A DNA stretch of 64,000 bases from Granulosicoccus sp047634635 (GCA_047634635.1 JBLIIE010000003.1:20275-84274); one strand, 5' to 3'. Positions 18,894-28,396 are shown, counted from the stretch's first letter. Notes: generated from the sequence alone by a model not told the origin. Program-made: numbers and translations.

Positions 18894-19110
18894 GAGTGAT
18901 TTATTAAGAGGTAGTCAGAAAATTAAGTGGGATTTATGGAGGGTATTTGCAACTCTCATGCAAGACGTATAGCAGCACGCTCATGCATGGCGCTAGTAAG
19001 TGTTCAGATTACGGCGTATTGCGTCATATTCTGAATAGTCGAAGTCGCTCTTGCCAGCAGCGTCAAGGTGTCAGACAATCTCTGCAACGAAAACACTGAG
19101 GCCACCGAAT

Positions 19111-19785
19111 ATGTTTTCAAAAAAAACGGCCAAATTTCTGAACGATCTGTCAAAAAACAATAACAGAGACTGGTTCAATACCAACAAGCATCGTTACGAA
19201 GACGATGTGCGGACACCGGCACTTGAATTCATTGAGTCAATGACACCGGCTTTACATCGAATATCGCCCTTCTTCGATGCCAGCCCTAAAAAGGTCGGTG
19301 GCTCATTAATGCGTGTCTATAGAGATACTCGTTTTGGCACAGATAAGACCCCCTATAAAACAAATATCGGAATTCACTTCAGGCATATCCGGGCCAAGGA
19401 TGTACACGCCCCAGGTTTCTACCTTCACATAGAGCCAAAGGAAGTGTTTTTCGGGGCGGGAATATGGCGACCAGAAAGTAGCTCACTTAAAGGAATTCGA
19501 ACTCTGATTGACGAGCATCCAAAGGAATGGCTAAGTCTCAAGAAAAAATTGACGACTAAAAGCGACTTTTCATTGCAGGGTAATTCTCTGAAAAGACCAC
19601 CAAAAGGCTTTGCTACTGAACACCCCCTCATTGACGATTTAAAGCGTAAAGACTTCATTGCAGTCTGTCCTCTGCCGATAGATTCTATTCGTGCTGATGA
19701 TTTATCGAAGCAGATTGCAAAGCTTATGCGAAAGTCATCCAAACTCATGGAATTCTTGTGCACTGCAGATGATTTGATGTACTAA
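19111..19785 (+). CDS. DUF2461 family protein
   Basis: A 224-residue soluble protein of the DUF2461 (TIGR02453) family, whose function is not established. Recognisable elements are FLNDLSKNNNRDWFNTNK at the start, RVYRDTRFGTDKTPYKTNIG near residue 70, PGFYLHIEPKEVFFGAGIW near 105, and a C-terminal half with the Leu/Lys-rich region. The ATG at 19111 is chosen because TGAGG lies 9 bases upstream and homologues begin at this MFSKKT-like sequence. An in-frame TTG at 19051 would add residues that the family lacks. Confidence 0.88.
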   Translation: MFSKKTAKFLNDLSKNNNRDWFNTNKHRYEDDVRTPALEFIESMTPALHRISPFFDASPKKVGGSLMRVYRDTRFGTDKTPYKTNIGIHFRHIRAKDVHAPGFYLHIEPKEVFFGAGIWRPESSSLKGIRTLIDEHPKEWLSLKKKLTTKSDFSLQGNSLKRPPKGFATEHPLIDDLKRKDFIAVCPLPIDSIRADDLSKQIAKLMRKSSKLMEFLCTADDLMY

Positions 19786-20016
19786 CTGGGTTGCTCTTTT
19801 TTACCTCATTTTCCTACTACCCGCTGTGTCACAGACCTGTATCCGTTTCACAGAATCAACTTTTGAATTTATCACGAAAACACCCGTAGATCATATGCCT
19901 TGGGGGTTTCCAGAATATGCACGGTATTTCCTGTTTTCAATCGATTGACACCCACTATAATTCAAGTATCGTTAGCTTTCCCCTTAGCCCGTCAATGTGC
20001 TCGAGTTCTCTATTTT

Positions 20017-21450
20017 ATGCGTCTCATTCAGTCCAGCTTTTTGATGATCCTTCTGTTGTCCTCAGGTTTTTATTCTGCAAACGCCGATGAGACCAATGCA
20101 AATTACTGCGCCGTCAGCACCGGGAAAACTGGTTCATTAGGCGGTGCACGTGCCCTTTTTGAGACTAGTTGCACAAATTACGAACTGTTGGACTGTGACC
20201 CAATTCGTGGAGGTGGCTGGCAGTGTTCTTCAGTTGTAATTGGCGCAAACGCACCAGGGGGTGTGAGCGCAGGCAACCAGACACAACCCAACAACAATAC
20301 AACTGCCAATGCTGACACTGAAGACAGCGCTACCACCGATGAGGCGGTCACACAAATCACAGCAGCGGAGATCGTTTTACCGCCCCTTGAACCTGTCGCT
20401 CAATCCAGTGATTCTGGTGAGTGCTATGTGGTTGCAACAGGCCTTGATCAATCAAAAATAGTTTTCGCCCAGCAGTGCGTCAATTATCAGCGTAACGATT
20501 GCGATCCTTTGGGTCGCAATCGTTGGGTATGTAGCTCAGCGAATATAAGCAGTACGCAGCGCTATGCCGAAGCAGTCGATAGCACTCCAGCCGTCGCCGA
20601 AGACGATCAGAGTGAGAATTTCGATACAAACAATCAGCCAGATAACACGGCACCCAACAACACAGACACTCAAAGCCAGCCAGACAATGGCTCTCTAACT
20701 AATACCCAGATTGGTCGACTAGGCTCTAATGATCTACTCGTGCTGCACTATGATAATTGTCCGGATAAAGACGATGGCCATGCAATTCCTGCTGGTAAAT
20801 CAGTGGTCGAAAAATACGATATAAATAATATTCTTGCAGTGAACGGCACGTGCGGAAATAGTATTCGAAACCGGTTTAATAGTGACAGCAATGCGGTAAT
20901 GAAAGCAGCGTGGGGAACTGAATATTTGGACGCTGATAGCCAGCGTACAACAGCTACCCAAGTGTCTGCCACACGCTGGGCAAGCACACTCTCTAACGGC
21001 GCAGATGTCTGGGTTGCAGAAGGTGGACAATCAGATTTCACCGCTGATGTGGTTCGACAAATAGAAACTCGCTACTCAAACATCGATTTGAAGCGCATAC
21101 ACGTGATCCAGCACAGTGCTGGAAGTACAGCCTATAATGAAAAGTTTACCGATAACGCCAACCTGTCTTACTTAAAAAACAAAACTAGCTACCAGCCTGT
21201 CGCGAACGGCAACGTTGGCAGTAACGGAACAGCTGATTTAAACCAGCAATCGTTCTACTTCGTCAGTACTGCCCGAGCCAGCCGTTTTAGCGCAGAATGG
21301 AACGCAGGATTTCAGTATCTTCAACCCGATTGCAGTGCCCGAACCGAGAATTGCAAACTGGATTTCAGCGATACTGTGGAGCTGCTTTACATTGTTGATG
21401 ACAACCGCACTCAAAACGTCAACGATTTCGCCAAAAAATATCTCAATTGA
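20017..21450 (+). CDS. Exported protein with duplicated Cys-rich repeat and uncharacterised C-terminal domain
   Basis: A 477-residue protein starting with a signal peptide (MRLIQSSFLMILLLSSGFYSANA). Two similar 50-residue repeats follow, each of form C-x(19-20)-C-x2-Y-x4-CDP-x(5-6)-W-x-CSS, at about residues 30-75 and 137-185. They are separated by Asn/Thr/Gln-rich linkers that look disordered. The C-terminal 230 residues begin with LHYDNCPDKDDGHAI, a dense Asp cluster reminiscent of metal-binding loops, and also contain WVAEGGQSDFTADVVR and IHVIQHSAGSTAYN. I recognise no named family, and a nucleoside-hydrolase-like fold is only a guess. The frame remains open upstream to 19900 but lacks the signal peptide context there. 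Its stop overlaps the TTG start of the HIT-like gene. Confidence 0.75.
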   Translation: MRLIQSSFLMILLLSSGFYSANADETNANYCAVSTGKTGSLGGARALFETSCTNYELLDCDPIRGGGWQCSSVVIGANAPGGVSAGNQTQPNNNTTANADTEDSATTDEAVTQITAAEIVLPPLEPVAQSSDSGECYVVATGLDQSKIVFAQQCVNYQRNDCDPLGRNRWVCSSANISSTQRYAEAVDSTPAVAEDDQSENFDTNNQPDNTAPNNTDTQSQPDNGSLTNTQIGRLGSNDLLVLHYDNCPDKDDGHAIPAGKSVVEKYDINNILAVNGTCGNSIRNRFNSDSNAVMKAAWGTEYLDADSQRTTATQVSATRWASTLSNGADVWVAEGGQSDFTADVVRQIETRYSNIDLKRIHVIQHSAGSTAYNEKFTDNANLSYLKNKTSYQPVANGNVGSNGTADLNQQSFYFVSTARASRFSAEWNAGFQYLQPDCSARTENCKLDFSDTVELLYIVDDNRTQNVNDFAKKYLN

Positions 21451-21860
21451 ATCCTTTGAACCTTCATCCAAGACTCGAAGCAGACACAAGCCCGGTATGT
21501 GCAACGAGCAGTGCGCAAATCAGGCTAATGAACGATTGTCGATGGCCCTGGATAATTCTGGTACCCGTTCAGGCAGATATTGAAGAACTTCACGATTTAA
21601 CACATTCACAACGAGAGAGCTTTATCTCGGACGTAAATCAAGTCAGTAGAGTTGTACAGATCTGCACAGGATGCCAAAGCGTCAATATTGCAATGCTAGG
21701 CAATGTCGTCTCTCAACTGCACTGTCATGTTATTGCAAGAAATCCGGGAGATCCTAACTGGCCAAATCCTGTTTGGGGGTTCAATTCAGTCGTACCCTAT
21801 GATGAGAGTGAACATAAGATTCAAATGCTCATAAACGCCATCCAGAAATCATTTTCTTAG
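21447..21860 (+). CDS. HIT-like domain protein
   Basis: A 137-residue histidine-triad-like protein. LHPRLEADTSPV at the start, RLMNDCRWPWIILVPVQ in the middle and SQLHCHVIARNPGDPNWPNPVWG near residue 95 match the small proteobacterial HIT family. In it the triad reads H-x-H-x-I, so the third histidine of the classical motif is absent. Classical HIT proteins hydrolyse nucleotide conjugates, but the activity of this subgroup is not known to me. The start is a non-ATG codon: TTG at 21447 overlaps the upstream TGA, which suggests translational coupling. A TTG at 21456 is the alternative. No ATG is available before conserved sequence begins. Confidence 0.8.
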   Translation: MNPLNLHPRLEADTSPVCATSSAQIRLMNDCRWPWIILVPVQADIEELHDLTHSQRESFISDVNQVSRVVQICTGCQSVNIAMLGNVVSQLHCHVIARNPGDPNWPNPVWGFNSVVPYDESEHKIQMLINAIQKSFS

Positions 21861-22012
21861 AAAACTCAGAGGGCAAGGTGAATCGCCTCCAAAGTTAGAT
21901 AACGCACCAAACAGTGGATTCATCAGGCTGAACTCTCCAGCCGATTAGACAGAAGAGGTAATACACTGCCCAGTTACACTACCCTTCAACCGGTGTAAAC
22001 GGTAGAGTAGTC

Positions 22013-22657
22013 ATGTCCCCGACAGCCACCAACCGTTTGATGAGTGCTCCCAATCTAGACACAACACTAGTCAGCCATCTTCTTGACGCGATAGCAGCCG
22101 ATATTCTCCCAATGACTGAGAAATCAGTGATGCTTGGGAATAAAATATTCGGGGCAGCCTTACTAAAAAAATCTGACCATAGCACCTATCTGGCTGAAAC
22201 CAATAACGAGATGGAAAGCCCGCTTCACCATGGGGAGATGCATCTGCTGAAGCGCTATTTCGAATTGCCTGCAAATAAGCGTATGGCGCCTTCAGAATTG
22301 CTTTTTCTAACCACTCATGAACCGTGCAGCCTCTGCCTATCCGCGATTACCTGGAGCGGCTTCGATAATTTCTACTATTTTTTCAGCCATGAAGATTCTC
22401 GTGATAAGTTCGATATTCCACATGATCTGAAAATTCTTAAAGAGGTGTTTGACGTGGAGCCTGGTCAATATTGCAAAAGCAATGCGTTCTGGAACAGTCA
22501 CGGAATCCAGTCCTGGTTCAAGGGCAATGAAAATACGCTGTCTGTGGAGACACGCAGCTTGATAAATGAGAAAATCCTACGGCTGAAGGACAGCTACGCC
22601 GTTCTTTCCAGTCAGTATCAGTCCGGAAAATCTGAAAATCAGATCCCGCTTAATTGA
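22013..22657 (+). CDS. Nucleoside/cytidine deaminase-like zinc protein
   Basis: A 214-residue protein with the zinc-binding signature of the cytidine deaminase superfamily: HGEMHLL near residue 82 (His ligand and catalytic Glu) and THEPCSLCLSAI near residue 106 (two Cys ligands). The spacing and the sequence after PCSLC fit the deaminases acting on free bases, nucleosides or tRNA adenosines. The 70 residues after the core (DVEPGQYCKSNAFWNSHGIQ) are an extension I cannot place. It stands alone, so the substrate is open. Confidence 0.75.
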   Translation: MSPTATNRLMSAPNLDTTLVSHLLDAIAADILPMTEKSVMLGNKIFGAALLKKSDHSTYLAETNNEMESPLHHGEMHLLKRYFELPANKRMAPSELLFLTTHEPCSLCLSAITWSGFDNFYYFFSHEDSRDKFDIPHDLKILKEVFDVEPGQYCKSNAFWNSHGIQSWFKGNENTLSVETRSLINEKILRLKDSYAVLSSQYQSGKSENQIPLN

Positions 22658-22764
22658 ATGTGTGTAAACCGTGGAGCCATTGACCGTCAACATTAAGCCC
22701 TCACAGCGACACCTACGCCATTTGACATGGCTCGGTTGTATGTGCGGGCTGAGGAACAATTAGC

Positions 22765-23376
22765 GTGTCTACACCTCTTCCAGCAATCATAGGTGTATGC
22801 CTACTTGCAATAATGGCAATTCAATCTGCAGGAACCAGTAGTGCAGAGACGTCAATTACCGTTGCCGACGCGTCTCTGGGTGCCGCATTCTACCCAGACG
22901 GATCCTGCTTATTGACCGTGGATGTGCTGGTCCAGTCTGGCAAAACCATCATTGACGCTGACGTCGACGATGTAGGGTCTCGCATGCTCATCCATTGCGA
23001 TACTAAAGAGGGTCGCAGGCTAACCCTACTAGCCCGTGGTGATGCGCTCAACGTATCCCAACGGGTCCCACTGTTGACTCGAGAACAAATTCAAGAAGGC
23101 AAATTCGGAATGATCGCTTGGCTCACGCGAAGTGGCGTGCATTATGCCGATGACAGTGCTCCCAGACGATACGTCATCGCCGGTAGCGTCATTTTACGCA
23201 AATCACCACCAGTTGCAGCAGCTGGCTTTGCACTGCACGCGCAGCGCAGACCATTTGCGCAGGTAAACGGTGTTCTCGAACCCATCGTCAAGTCGGATAG
23301 CCTAATTCAGCAAAAACCAGCACCTTTGGAAAATCTGGTAGAGCCTACTGAGGGCTCCGGCTCAACCAGCGACTAA
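22765..23376 (+). CDS. Exported protein of unknown function
   Basis: A 203-residue protein beginning with a signal peptide (hydrophobic PAIIGVCLLAIMAIQSA, cleavage likely near SSA-ETS). The GTG start at 22765 is supported by GAGGA 9 bases upstream. The mature part has beta-rich sequence with two Cys (GSCLLTV, LIHCDT) that could form a disulfide, and ends in a Pro/Glu/Ser-rich tail. No family was recognised. It is followed by convergent genes, with 38 bases between stops. Confidence 0.65.
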   Translation: MSTPLPAIIGVCLLAIMAIQSAGTSSAETSITVADASLGAAFYPDGSCLLTVDVLVQSGKTIIDADVDDVGSRMLIHCDTKEGRRLTLLARGDALNVSQRVPLLTREQIQEGKFGMIAWLTRSGVHYADDSAPRRYVIAGSVILRKSPPVAAAGFALHAQRRPFAQVNGVLEPIVKSDSLIQQKPAPLENLVEPTEGSGSTSD

Positions 23377-23414
23377 AGATAGCCTTATTCAAGCACTACC
23401 TTTGTCATTGCAAA

Positions 23415-25715
23415 TTAATTTCTGACAGCCCCACCCTCGTGTAGCAAGCCATTAATACGAGCCCGGCTTTCGGGAGTTTTCGCAAGTCTGACAAAAGCCT
23501 CCCGCTCACGCCTATACAAATCCTGCTCACTGGCAGACTGCTCAGATCCATCCTCACTACAAATAATTGACGCAATTTGCATGGCAACTGTCTTATCGTG
23601 TGGATAAAAATCTTTTCTGGCAATGCCCTCGTCCATGAACACACTCATGCGCTCCAGTATGTCACCACCTGCCAACATGAATTCCGGCACTGGTTTGGCA
23701 ATGTAATCCTCTGCAAGGTCAGATAGCTCCTTGATGGATCGCGTATAGAGTCGATCTCGATTCATTAGCTCAACATCGTTATCAGGTTTGTAGTACTTCA
23801 GTCGTTCTGCAGTTTTAGGAGAAGAGGCTGTAGCGCCGTATCCAAGATTCAGCCAGGCTTTCCAGGCTGCGGTATTCCAGTCACCAGTGGCTTCATACCA
23901 TCGCAAGTAAGTTTCTTTGACACCACCACCCGATGGGATTAATCCGACTGAACTTTCCACCAGTCCAACCACACTATTGCTATGCATAACCAAACGATCA
24001 CAGTGCAATAGCACTTCAAACCCACCACCAAGAGCTAGTCCCGAAGGTGCTCCTACAACAGGTACGTTGACGTATTTAAGGGCAGCTACAGCTTGTTGAA
24101 ATCTGGCTAGAAATTGATCCATCCCGTGCCAATCAGATGCATCAATTTGTGCAAGAAATGCGTTTAGATCGACACCTGCCGAGTAATGTTGGGAATCATT
24201 GTGAACCAGAATGCCACGACCCGGATTCTCTGTAGCCTTGAGAACCATTTCCATTGATTCGTCGGTGAGTGCGTTGGCCTTGGAATGAAATTCAATAAGC
24301 CGAAAGTCATCCTCAATAGCATAAACACTGGCTGCACGATTTTTATAAAGTGGCTCTAACGTTTGCCTGGCAAGATGGAATCGAACAACGCCTTCAGGCA
24401 GATCAATAGGTTGATTAACACCATTAGCATGCTGTACTTGAAGCTCACCCGCAACGACTGAATAAAAAGCCTGGTCTCGCCGCAATGCGTCCGGCACATC
24501 AGCACCCGTCGCACTTAATAAATTGGCAACAGTCTCCGCACCGAGCGCATCAATCATCTCGAAAGGACCCCGAAGCCAATTGAACCCTAGCTTCATCGCA
24601 TCATCAATGTCCTGAGCAGAATCACAAACATCACCTAACAAGCTTGCTGCGTAACCAAGAACTCTACCCAATACGTTTTGGCAAAACTGGGCTTCTAAAT
24701 CATCTCCGAGTATCAGCTCTGAGAGCGGCTCCTGTCGATCGGCGGTTCGTTGCGCAGCAACCAATGCACGCATTGGAAGAGCTTCATTGGCTGGCGCATA
24801 ACTACCCGCATGAAGTTGCCGCGCTAACCGTTCACCACTGTCACCAACTTTATAAAAACCTCCCAGACCTTTGTTTCCAGTTAAGCCTTCTGACACCATC
24901 GAATTGATCATGTCACTCTCAGCACCGACAGCATGAAATGCATCGTCGGGAGGCAGAATGCTGCGCAATGAACGCACAACATCGGACATAAGATCTATGC
25001 CTATCAAGTCATATAAACCGAAGACACCTGTTTTGGGTATGCCCATGGGCCTGCCCATCAAAGCATCAGCAGTCTCCACGGGTAAATTGAGCCTGAGTGC
25101 CTCATCAATGCCCACTTGCAACGCAAAAACACCAACACGGTTGCCCAGAAAGCCAGGTGTGTCGTTGCAGATCACGACGCCTTTCCCCAGCTCCCGATCA
25201 TTAAAATCAGCGAGTGTTTGCATAACATCGTCGCGGGTATTTGTGCCACGGACCAGCTCCAGCAAGCGCATGTAACGAACTGGATTGAAATAGTGTGTAA
25301 TAGCAAAGCGCTGACGAAAATCCTCAGGCATGGTTTCCACCAACAAACTGATGGGGATAGTCGACGTATTGGAGGTCACAATGCAATGAGCTGGAACAAC
25401 ATCATTTAGCCGCTGATACAGATCACGCTTAATGTCCAACCGTTCAACAATAGCCTCGACCACCCAATCAGCATTCGCCAATTTTTCGAAATCGTCGCGA
25501 ATATTGCCAACCGTGATTAAATCCGCAGCGCTTTTATGCATCAACGCGGGGGGATCTGATCGCAAAAGTCGCTGCACAGCAGCTTCGCTGACCGAATTAT
25601 CAGATTCTTCACCCGGCAGATCCAGCAGCAGAACCGAATGTCCTGCGTTGGCAATTTGGCCGGCGATGCCAGCGCCCATGGTGCCGGAACCAATAACAGC
25701 GATTTGCTTAAACAT
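23415..25715 (-). CDS. FadN-type 3-hydroxyacyl-CoA dehydrogenase / enoyl-CoA hydratase fusion
   Basis: A 766-residue bifunctional beta-oxidation enzyme with the dehydrogenase first and the hydratase last, the order of FadN (YusL) and opposite to FadB. The NAD-binding motif GSGTMGAGIAGQIANAG is at residues 8-24. SNTSTIPISLL and ITHYFNPVRYMRLLELV are dehydrogenase signatures. Two 3HCDH C-terminal domains follow (about 185-300 and 335-410). A crotonase domain from about 450 has ALTDESMEMVL, SAGVDLNAF and GGGFEVLLHCD with GLVESSVGLIPSGGG. It lies 31 bases downstream of the DmdA-like gene on the same strand, so the pair is probably co-transcribed. It may process an acyl-CoA formed in DMSP or fatty acid breakdown. 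Confidence 0.88.
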   Translation of the reverse strand: MFKQIAVIGSGTMGAGIAGQIANAGHSVLLLDLPGEESDNSVSEAAVQRLLRSDPPALMHKSAADLITVGNIRDDFEKLANADWVVEAIVERLDIKRDLYQRLNDVVPAHCIVTSNTSTIPISLLVETMPEDFRQRFAITHYFNPVRYMRLLELVRGTNTRDDVMQTLADFNDRELGKGVVICNDTPGFLGNRVGVFALQVGIDEALRLNLPVETADALMGRPMGIPKTGVFGLYDLIGIDLMSDVVRSLRSILPPDDAFHAVGAESDMINSMVSEGLTGNKGLGGFYKVGDSGERLARQLHAGSYAPANEALPMRALVAAQRTADRQEPLSELILGDDLEAQFCQNVLGRVLGYAASLLGDVCDSAQDIDDAMKLGFNWLRGPFEMIDALGAETVANLLSATGADVPDALRRDQAFYSVVAGELQVQHANGVNQPIDLPEGVVRFHLARQTLEPLYKNRAASVYAIEDDFRLIEFHSKANALTDESMEMVLKATENPGRGILVHNDSQHYSAGVDLNAFLAQIDASDWHGMDQFLARFQQAVAALKYVNVPVVGAPSGLALGGGFEVLLHCDRLVMHSNSVVGLVESSVGLIPSGGGVKETYLRWYEATGDWNTAAWKAWLNLGYGATASSPKTAERLKYYKPDNDVELMNRDRLYTRSIKELSDLAEDYIAKPVPEFMLAGGDILERMSVFMDEGIARKDFYPHDKTVAMQIASIICSEDGSEQSASEQDLYRREREAFVRLAKTPESRARINGLLHEGGAVRN

Positions 25716-25746
25716 GATGTGACAGTCGTCTATTTGTGTAGGGCGA

Positions 25747-26943
25747 TTATACCGCTGGTATCAAGTCTAACTGTTCAAAATCAAACGGTAGAGTAGATAC
25801 TCGAGCAGTGGATACAGATCCATCAGCCATCAACACCTCTATAGTTTCCTGACTGGCAAACGGCTCCTCAAGCATGGCTGTCGCCAGCTGTACTCGGTAT
25901 CGAACCGAATAACATTGGGACCCAAGACAGCTTGTCAAATCACCTTGGCATGTAATGGCTTCTTCAGATGAGTATTTAGAGGCGTTTCGTTCGGCGTCTG
26001 AAACAAGGAATGGCCGCTCAGCCAAGGGCTTAGCTACCTCTGAGCGTGGAAGAATTATGCCCATCAGACGCCTAGCGGGACCAGCCACCTGTTCAGCTCG
26101 CAACGCTTCATGCGAAAGTGAATCTAGATCTTTGTCGAGTGACACAAAACCACCCAGGCCCGCTTCGAGCACTGAATGCCGTCCATCCATATCATTGCCA
26201 AAAGCCAGGAGTCCGTTTTCAATCCGTTCGATGATATTGGGACAACCGGGCCGGACATTCAGATCCTCACCTTTTGCAAATAATTCATCGTACAAAGATT
26301 GACCCAAATCGATGTCATCGACATAGATTTCAAATCCGCCCTGCTTACTCCAGCCAGAACGCGCCACAATAAACTTATGACCGCGATAGTTCATTCGAAC
26401 ATACCGAAAGAAACGAATATTCTTGACCTCATCTCCAAAGACGCGAGCCATAAGCTCTTCAGCCAATGGTCCCTGAACCGCCAACGGCCACACATCCGGT
26501 TCGTCAATCTGGACATCCAAGTTAGCCCCACGAGCTAACCCCTTCGCCCAAAGAATCACATCGGAATCTGAAATGGATAACCACCAATGATCATCAGCTA
26601 ATCGTATGCCAACCGGGTCGTTTATCAATTTGCCTTTCTCATCAGCCAGTGGCAAGTAGACACAGCGGTCTAGTGCAACGCCTTCGACTGCCCTGGGAGT
26701 CATCCATTGAACGAGCCGAGTGGCATCAGGACCCTTGATACTGACTTGACGCTCAACAGCAACATCCCAAACCTGAACAGCTTCACTCAGATGCCAATAG
26801 TCCCGCTCAAAAGAATCAAATTCTGTTGCCAGCAGCATATGATTGTAAACGGTAAACGCTCTCGCTCCTTTCTCAATTGAGCGAGAGAAAAAAGGCGACT
26901 TTCTCAAGCGCCTGGACAATGCTAGATTGGGAGCGATATACAT
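25747..26943 (-). CDS. dmdA: DMSP demethylase (DmdA-like, GcvT fold)
   Basis: A 398-residue protein of the aminomethyltransferase (GcvT) superfamily. Many stretches match the DMSP demethylase DmdA as I recall it: TVYNHMLLATEFDSFERDYWHL, VQVWDVAVERQVSIKGPDA, LVQWMTPR, IARSGWSKQGGFEIY and CPNIIERIENGLLAFGNDM. DmdA transfers a methyl group from dimethylsulfoniopropionate to tetrahydrofolate, producing methylmercaptopropionate, in the cytoplasm. The length is slightly above the usual 365-375. The C-terminal part has an insert (about residues 300-350, with ERNASKYSSEE and CLGSQC) not expected in the best-studied members. No dmdB, dmdC or dmdD is certain nearby, although acyl-CoA dehydrogenase and hydratase genes lie a few kilobases away. 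A related glycine-betaine or sarcosine demethylase is the main alternative. Confidence 0.8.
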   Translation of the reverse strand: MYIAPNLALSRRLRKSPFFSRSIEKGARAFTVYNHMLLATEFDSFERDYWHLSEAVQVWDVAVERQVSIKGPDATRLVQWMTPRAVEGVALDRCVYLPLADEKGKLINDPVGIRLADDHWWLSISDSDVILWAKGLARGANLDVQIDEPDVWPLAVQGPLAEELMARVFGDEVKNIRFFRYVRMNYRGHKFIVARSGWSKQGGFEIYVDDIDLGQSLYDELFAKGEDLNVRPGCPNIIERIENGLLAFGNDMDGRHSVLEAGLGGFVSLDKDLDSLSHEALRAEQVAGPARRLMGIILPRSEVAKPLAERPFLVSDAERNASKYSSEEAITCQGDLTSCLGSQCYSVRYRVQLATAMLEEPFASQETIEVLMADGSVSTARVSTLPFDFEQLDLIPAV

Positions 26944-27012
26944 AGCTATGCACTTTGGTTAATTCGTGCGCGATGGTAACCAAAGTCGTGAAGGTAAACT
27001 ATTCCAGACTCG

Positions 27013-27834
27013 TCAGGTTCTTTCCTTTTCGAGACTAATTTCCATTTGTGGGAAAGGAATCTCAATTCCCTCATCATCAAATCTCTGTTTTATCTTCTCG
27101 TGAAGATCAAAATGAAGGGGCCAGTAATCCAAAGATCTGACCCAGGGCCTAACTGCCAGATTGACCGATGAATCAGCGAGCGCTAAAACACCGATCTGGA
27201 TGGGTTTCTTGGCATCCAACACACGCTCATCGCCTTCCACAATTTCACGCAATATCTGCTTAACATGTTGTATGTCACTGCTGTAGGCAACACTGATTAC
27301 CATGTCAAGGCGACGCGAATTCGATGTAGAGTAATTGACGATAGCGCCACCCATAATATTAGAATTGGGAACCGTTATAGTTCGCTGATCGGGCGTCACA
27401 AGGGTGGTACTGAAAACGGTAATTTTATCAACTGTGCCTGAAACACCACCTGCTTCAATGTAGTCACCGACTTTGCAAGGCCTGAAGGAAACCAGCAACA
27501 CACCTGACGCAAAATTCGACAACGATCCTTGCAACGCCAATCCGATGGCCAGACCCGCAGCGGCAATGACAGCGACAAATTGTGCAGTTGGGATCCCCAA
27601 CTGCGTTAGCGCTGCAATAGAAATTAGCAGCAACAAGACCACGTAAAGAATATTGGTGACGAAACCACCCACTGTGGGGTCAATTTCCCGCTGCTGCATC
27701 ATTGAGCCAGCAATATTGACCACGCGCCTTGCAATCCATTTACCGATAAAAAAAATAGTGAATGCAGCGAGTATTTTCAGCCCGTACTCAACCGCCAACA
27801 TCGGCCAACTCTCAAAATATTCCAGCCAATTCAT
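27013..27834 (-). CDS. mscS: MscS family small-conductance mechanosensitive channel
   Basis: A 273-residue inner-membrane channel close in length to E. coli MscS (286). Three N-terminal membrane helices are present. The pore helix reads AAAGLAIGLALQGSLSNFASGVLL, with the Gly/Ala pattern needed for gating, and the cytoplasmic beta domain starts at FRPCKVGDYIEAGGVSGTV. TLVTPDQRTITVPNSNIMGG is another family signature. It releases solutes on hypo-osmotic shock, which fits a bacterium that handles ectoine and DMSP. GAGGTGAT lies 6 bases before the ATG, a strong ribosome binding site. Confidence 0.93.
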   Translation of the reverse strand: MNWLEYFESWPMLAVEYGLKILAAFTIFFIGKWIARRVVNIAGSMMQQREIDPTVGGFVTNILYVVLLLLISIAALTQLGIPTAQFVAVIAAAGLAIGLALQGSLSNFASGVLLVSFRPCKVGDYIEAGGVSGTVDKITVFSTTLVTPDQRTITVPNSNIMGGAIVNYSTSNSRRLDMVISVAYSSDIQHVKQILREIVEGDERVLDAKKPIQIGVLALADSSVNLAVRPWVRSLDYWPLHFDLHEKIKQRFDDEGIEIPFPQMEISLEKERT

Positions 27835-27861
27835 GGGTACATCACCTCAAACTACAAAACG

Positions 27862-28299
27862 TTAATCCACTACTGTACTCATAGCTACGAAAGTGGATGT
27901 GTGAGCCACGAACGGCAAAGCCGAGAGCTTCTCACCTAATACTAGTCGAAATGCATTGATATCGGAGGTCCGCACCTTAACCAGGTAGTCAAACGGACCA
28001 GCTATAAGATGCATTTGCTCTATTTCTGCAATTTGCCGGGCCGCATCAGAAAACGAATCTAGCGCCGAGAGCTTGGTGTCTGTAAGCTTCACCTCAACAA
28101 ACGCGACATGACCCAGGCCAAGTTTCTCACTGTCGACTATGGCTTTGTATCCAAGAATATACCCATCGGATTCGAGTTTCTTAACCCGTGCAGCACACGG
28201 AGTTTTCGTCAAGCCCACTCTCGAGGCCAACTCTGTAAGTGTAATTCGGCCTTCAGTCTGTAGGATTGAAATGATGGAACGATCGAATTGGTCGAGCAT
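27862..28299 (-). CDS. Lrp/AsnC family transcriptional regulator
   Basis: A 145-residue regulator with an N-terminal winged helix-turn-helix (LDQFDRSIISILQ, ITLTELASRVGLTKTPCAARVKKLESDGYI) and a C-terminal RAM/AsnC ligand-binding domain (VEVKLTD, LIAGPFDYLVKVRTSD). The ATG at 28299 is preferred because homologues start at this MLDQFDR sequence and GGGGA lies 6 bases upstream. An in-frame ATG at 28347 would add 16 residues. It is divergent from psuK, with 97 bases between starts, so it may control the pseudouridine operon, itself, or the mscS gene 27 bases downstream. Lrp proteins usually sense amino acids, so the ligand is open. Confidence 0.87.
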   Translation of the reverse strand: MLDQFDRSIISILQTEGRITLTELASRVGLTKTPCAARVKKLESDGYILGYKAIVDSEKLGLGHVAFVEVKLTDTKLSALDSFSDAARQIAEIEQMHLIAGPFDYLVKVRTSDINAFRLVLGEKLSALPFVAHTSTFVAMSTVVD

Positions 28300-28396
28300 G
28301 CTGATCCCCGTTGGTACTCCATAGTCAGCATACCTAATAATCAACATATTTTAGTGCTTCTTAGCGTTACTTAACCAAATACTGGACTAATGGACT

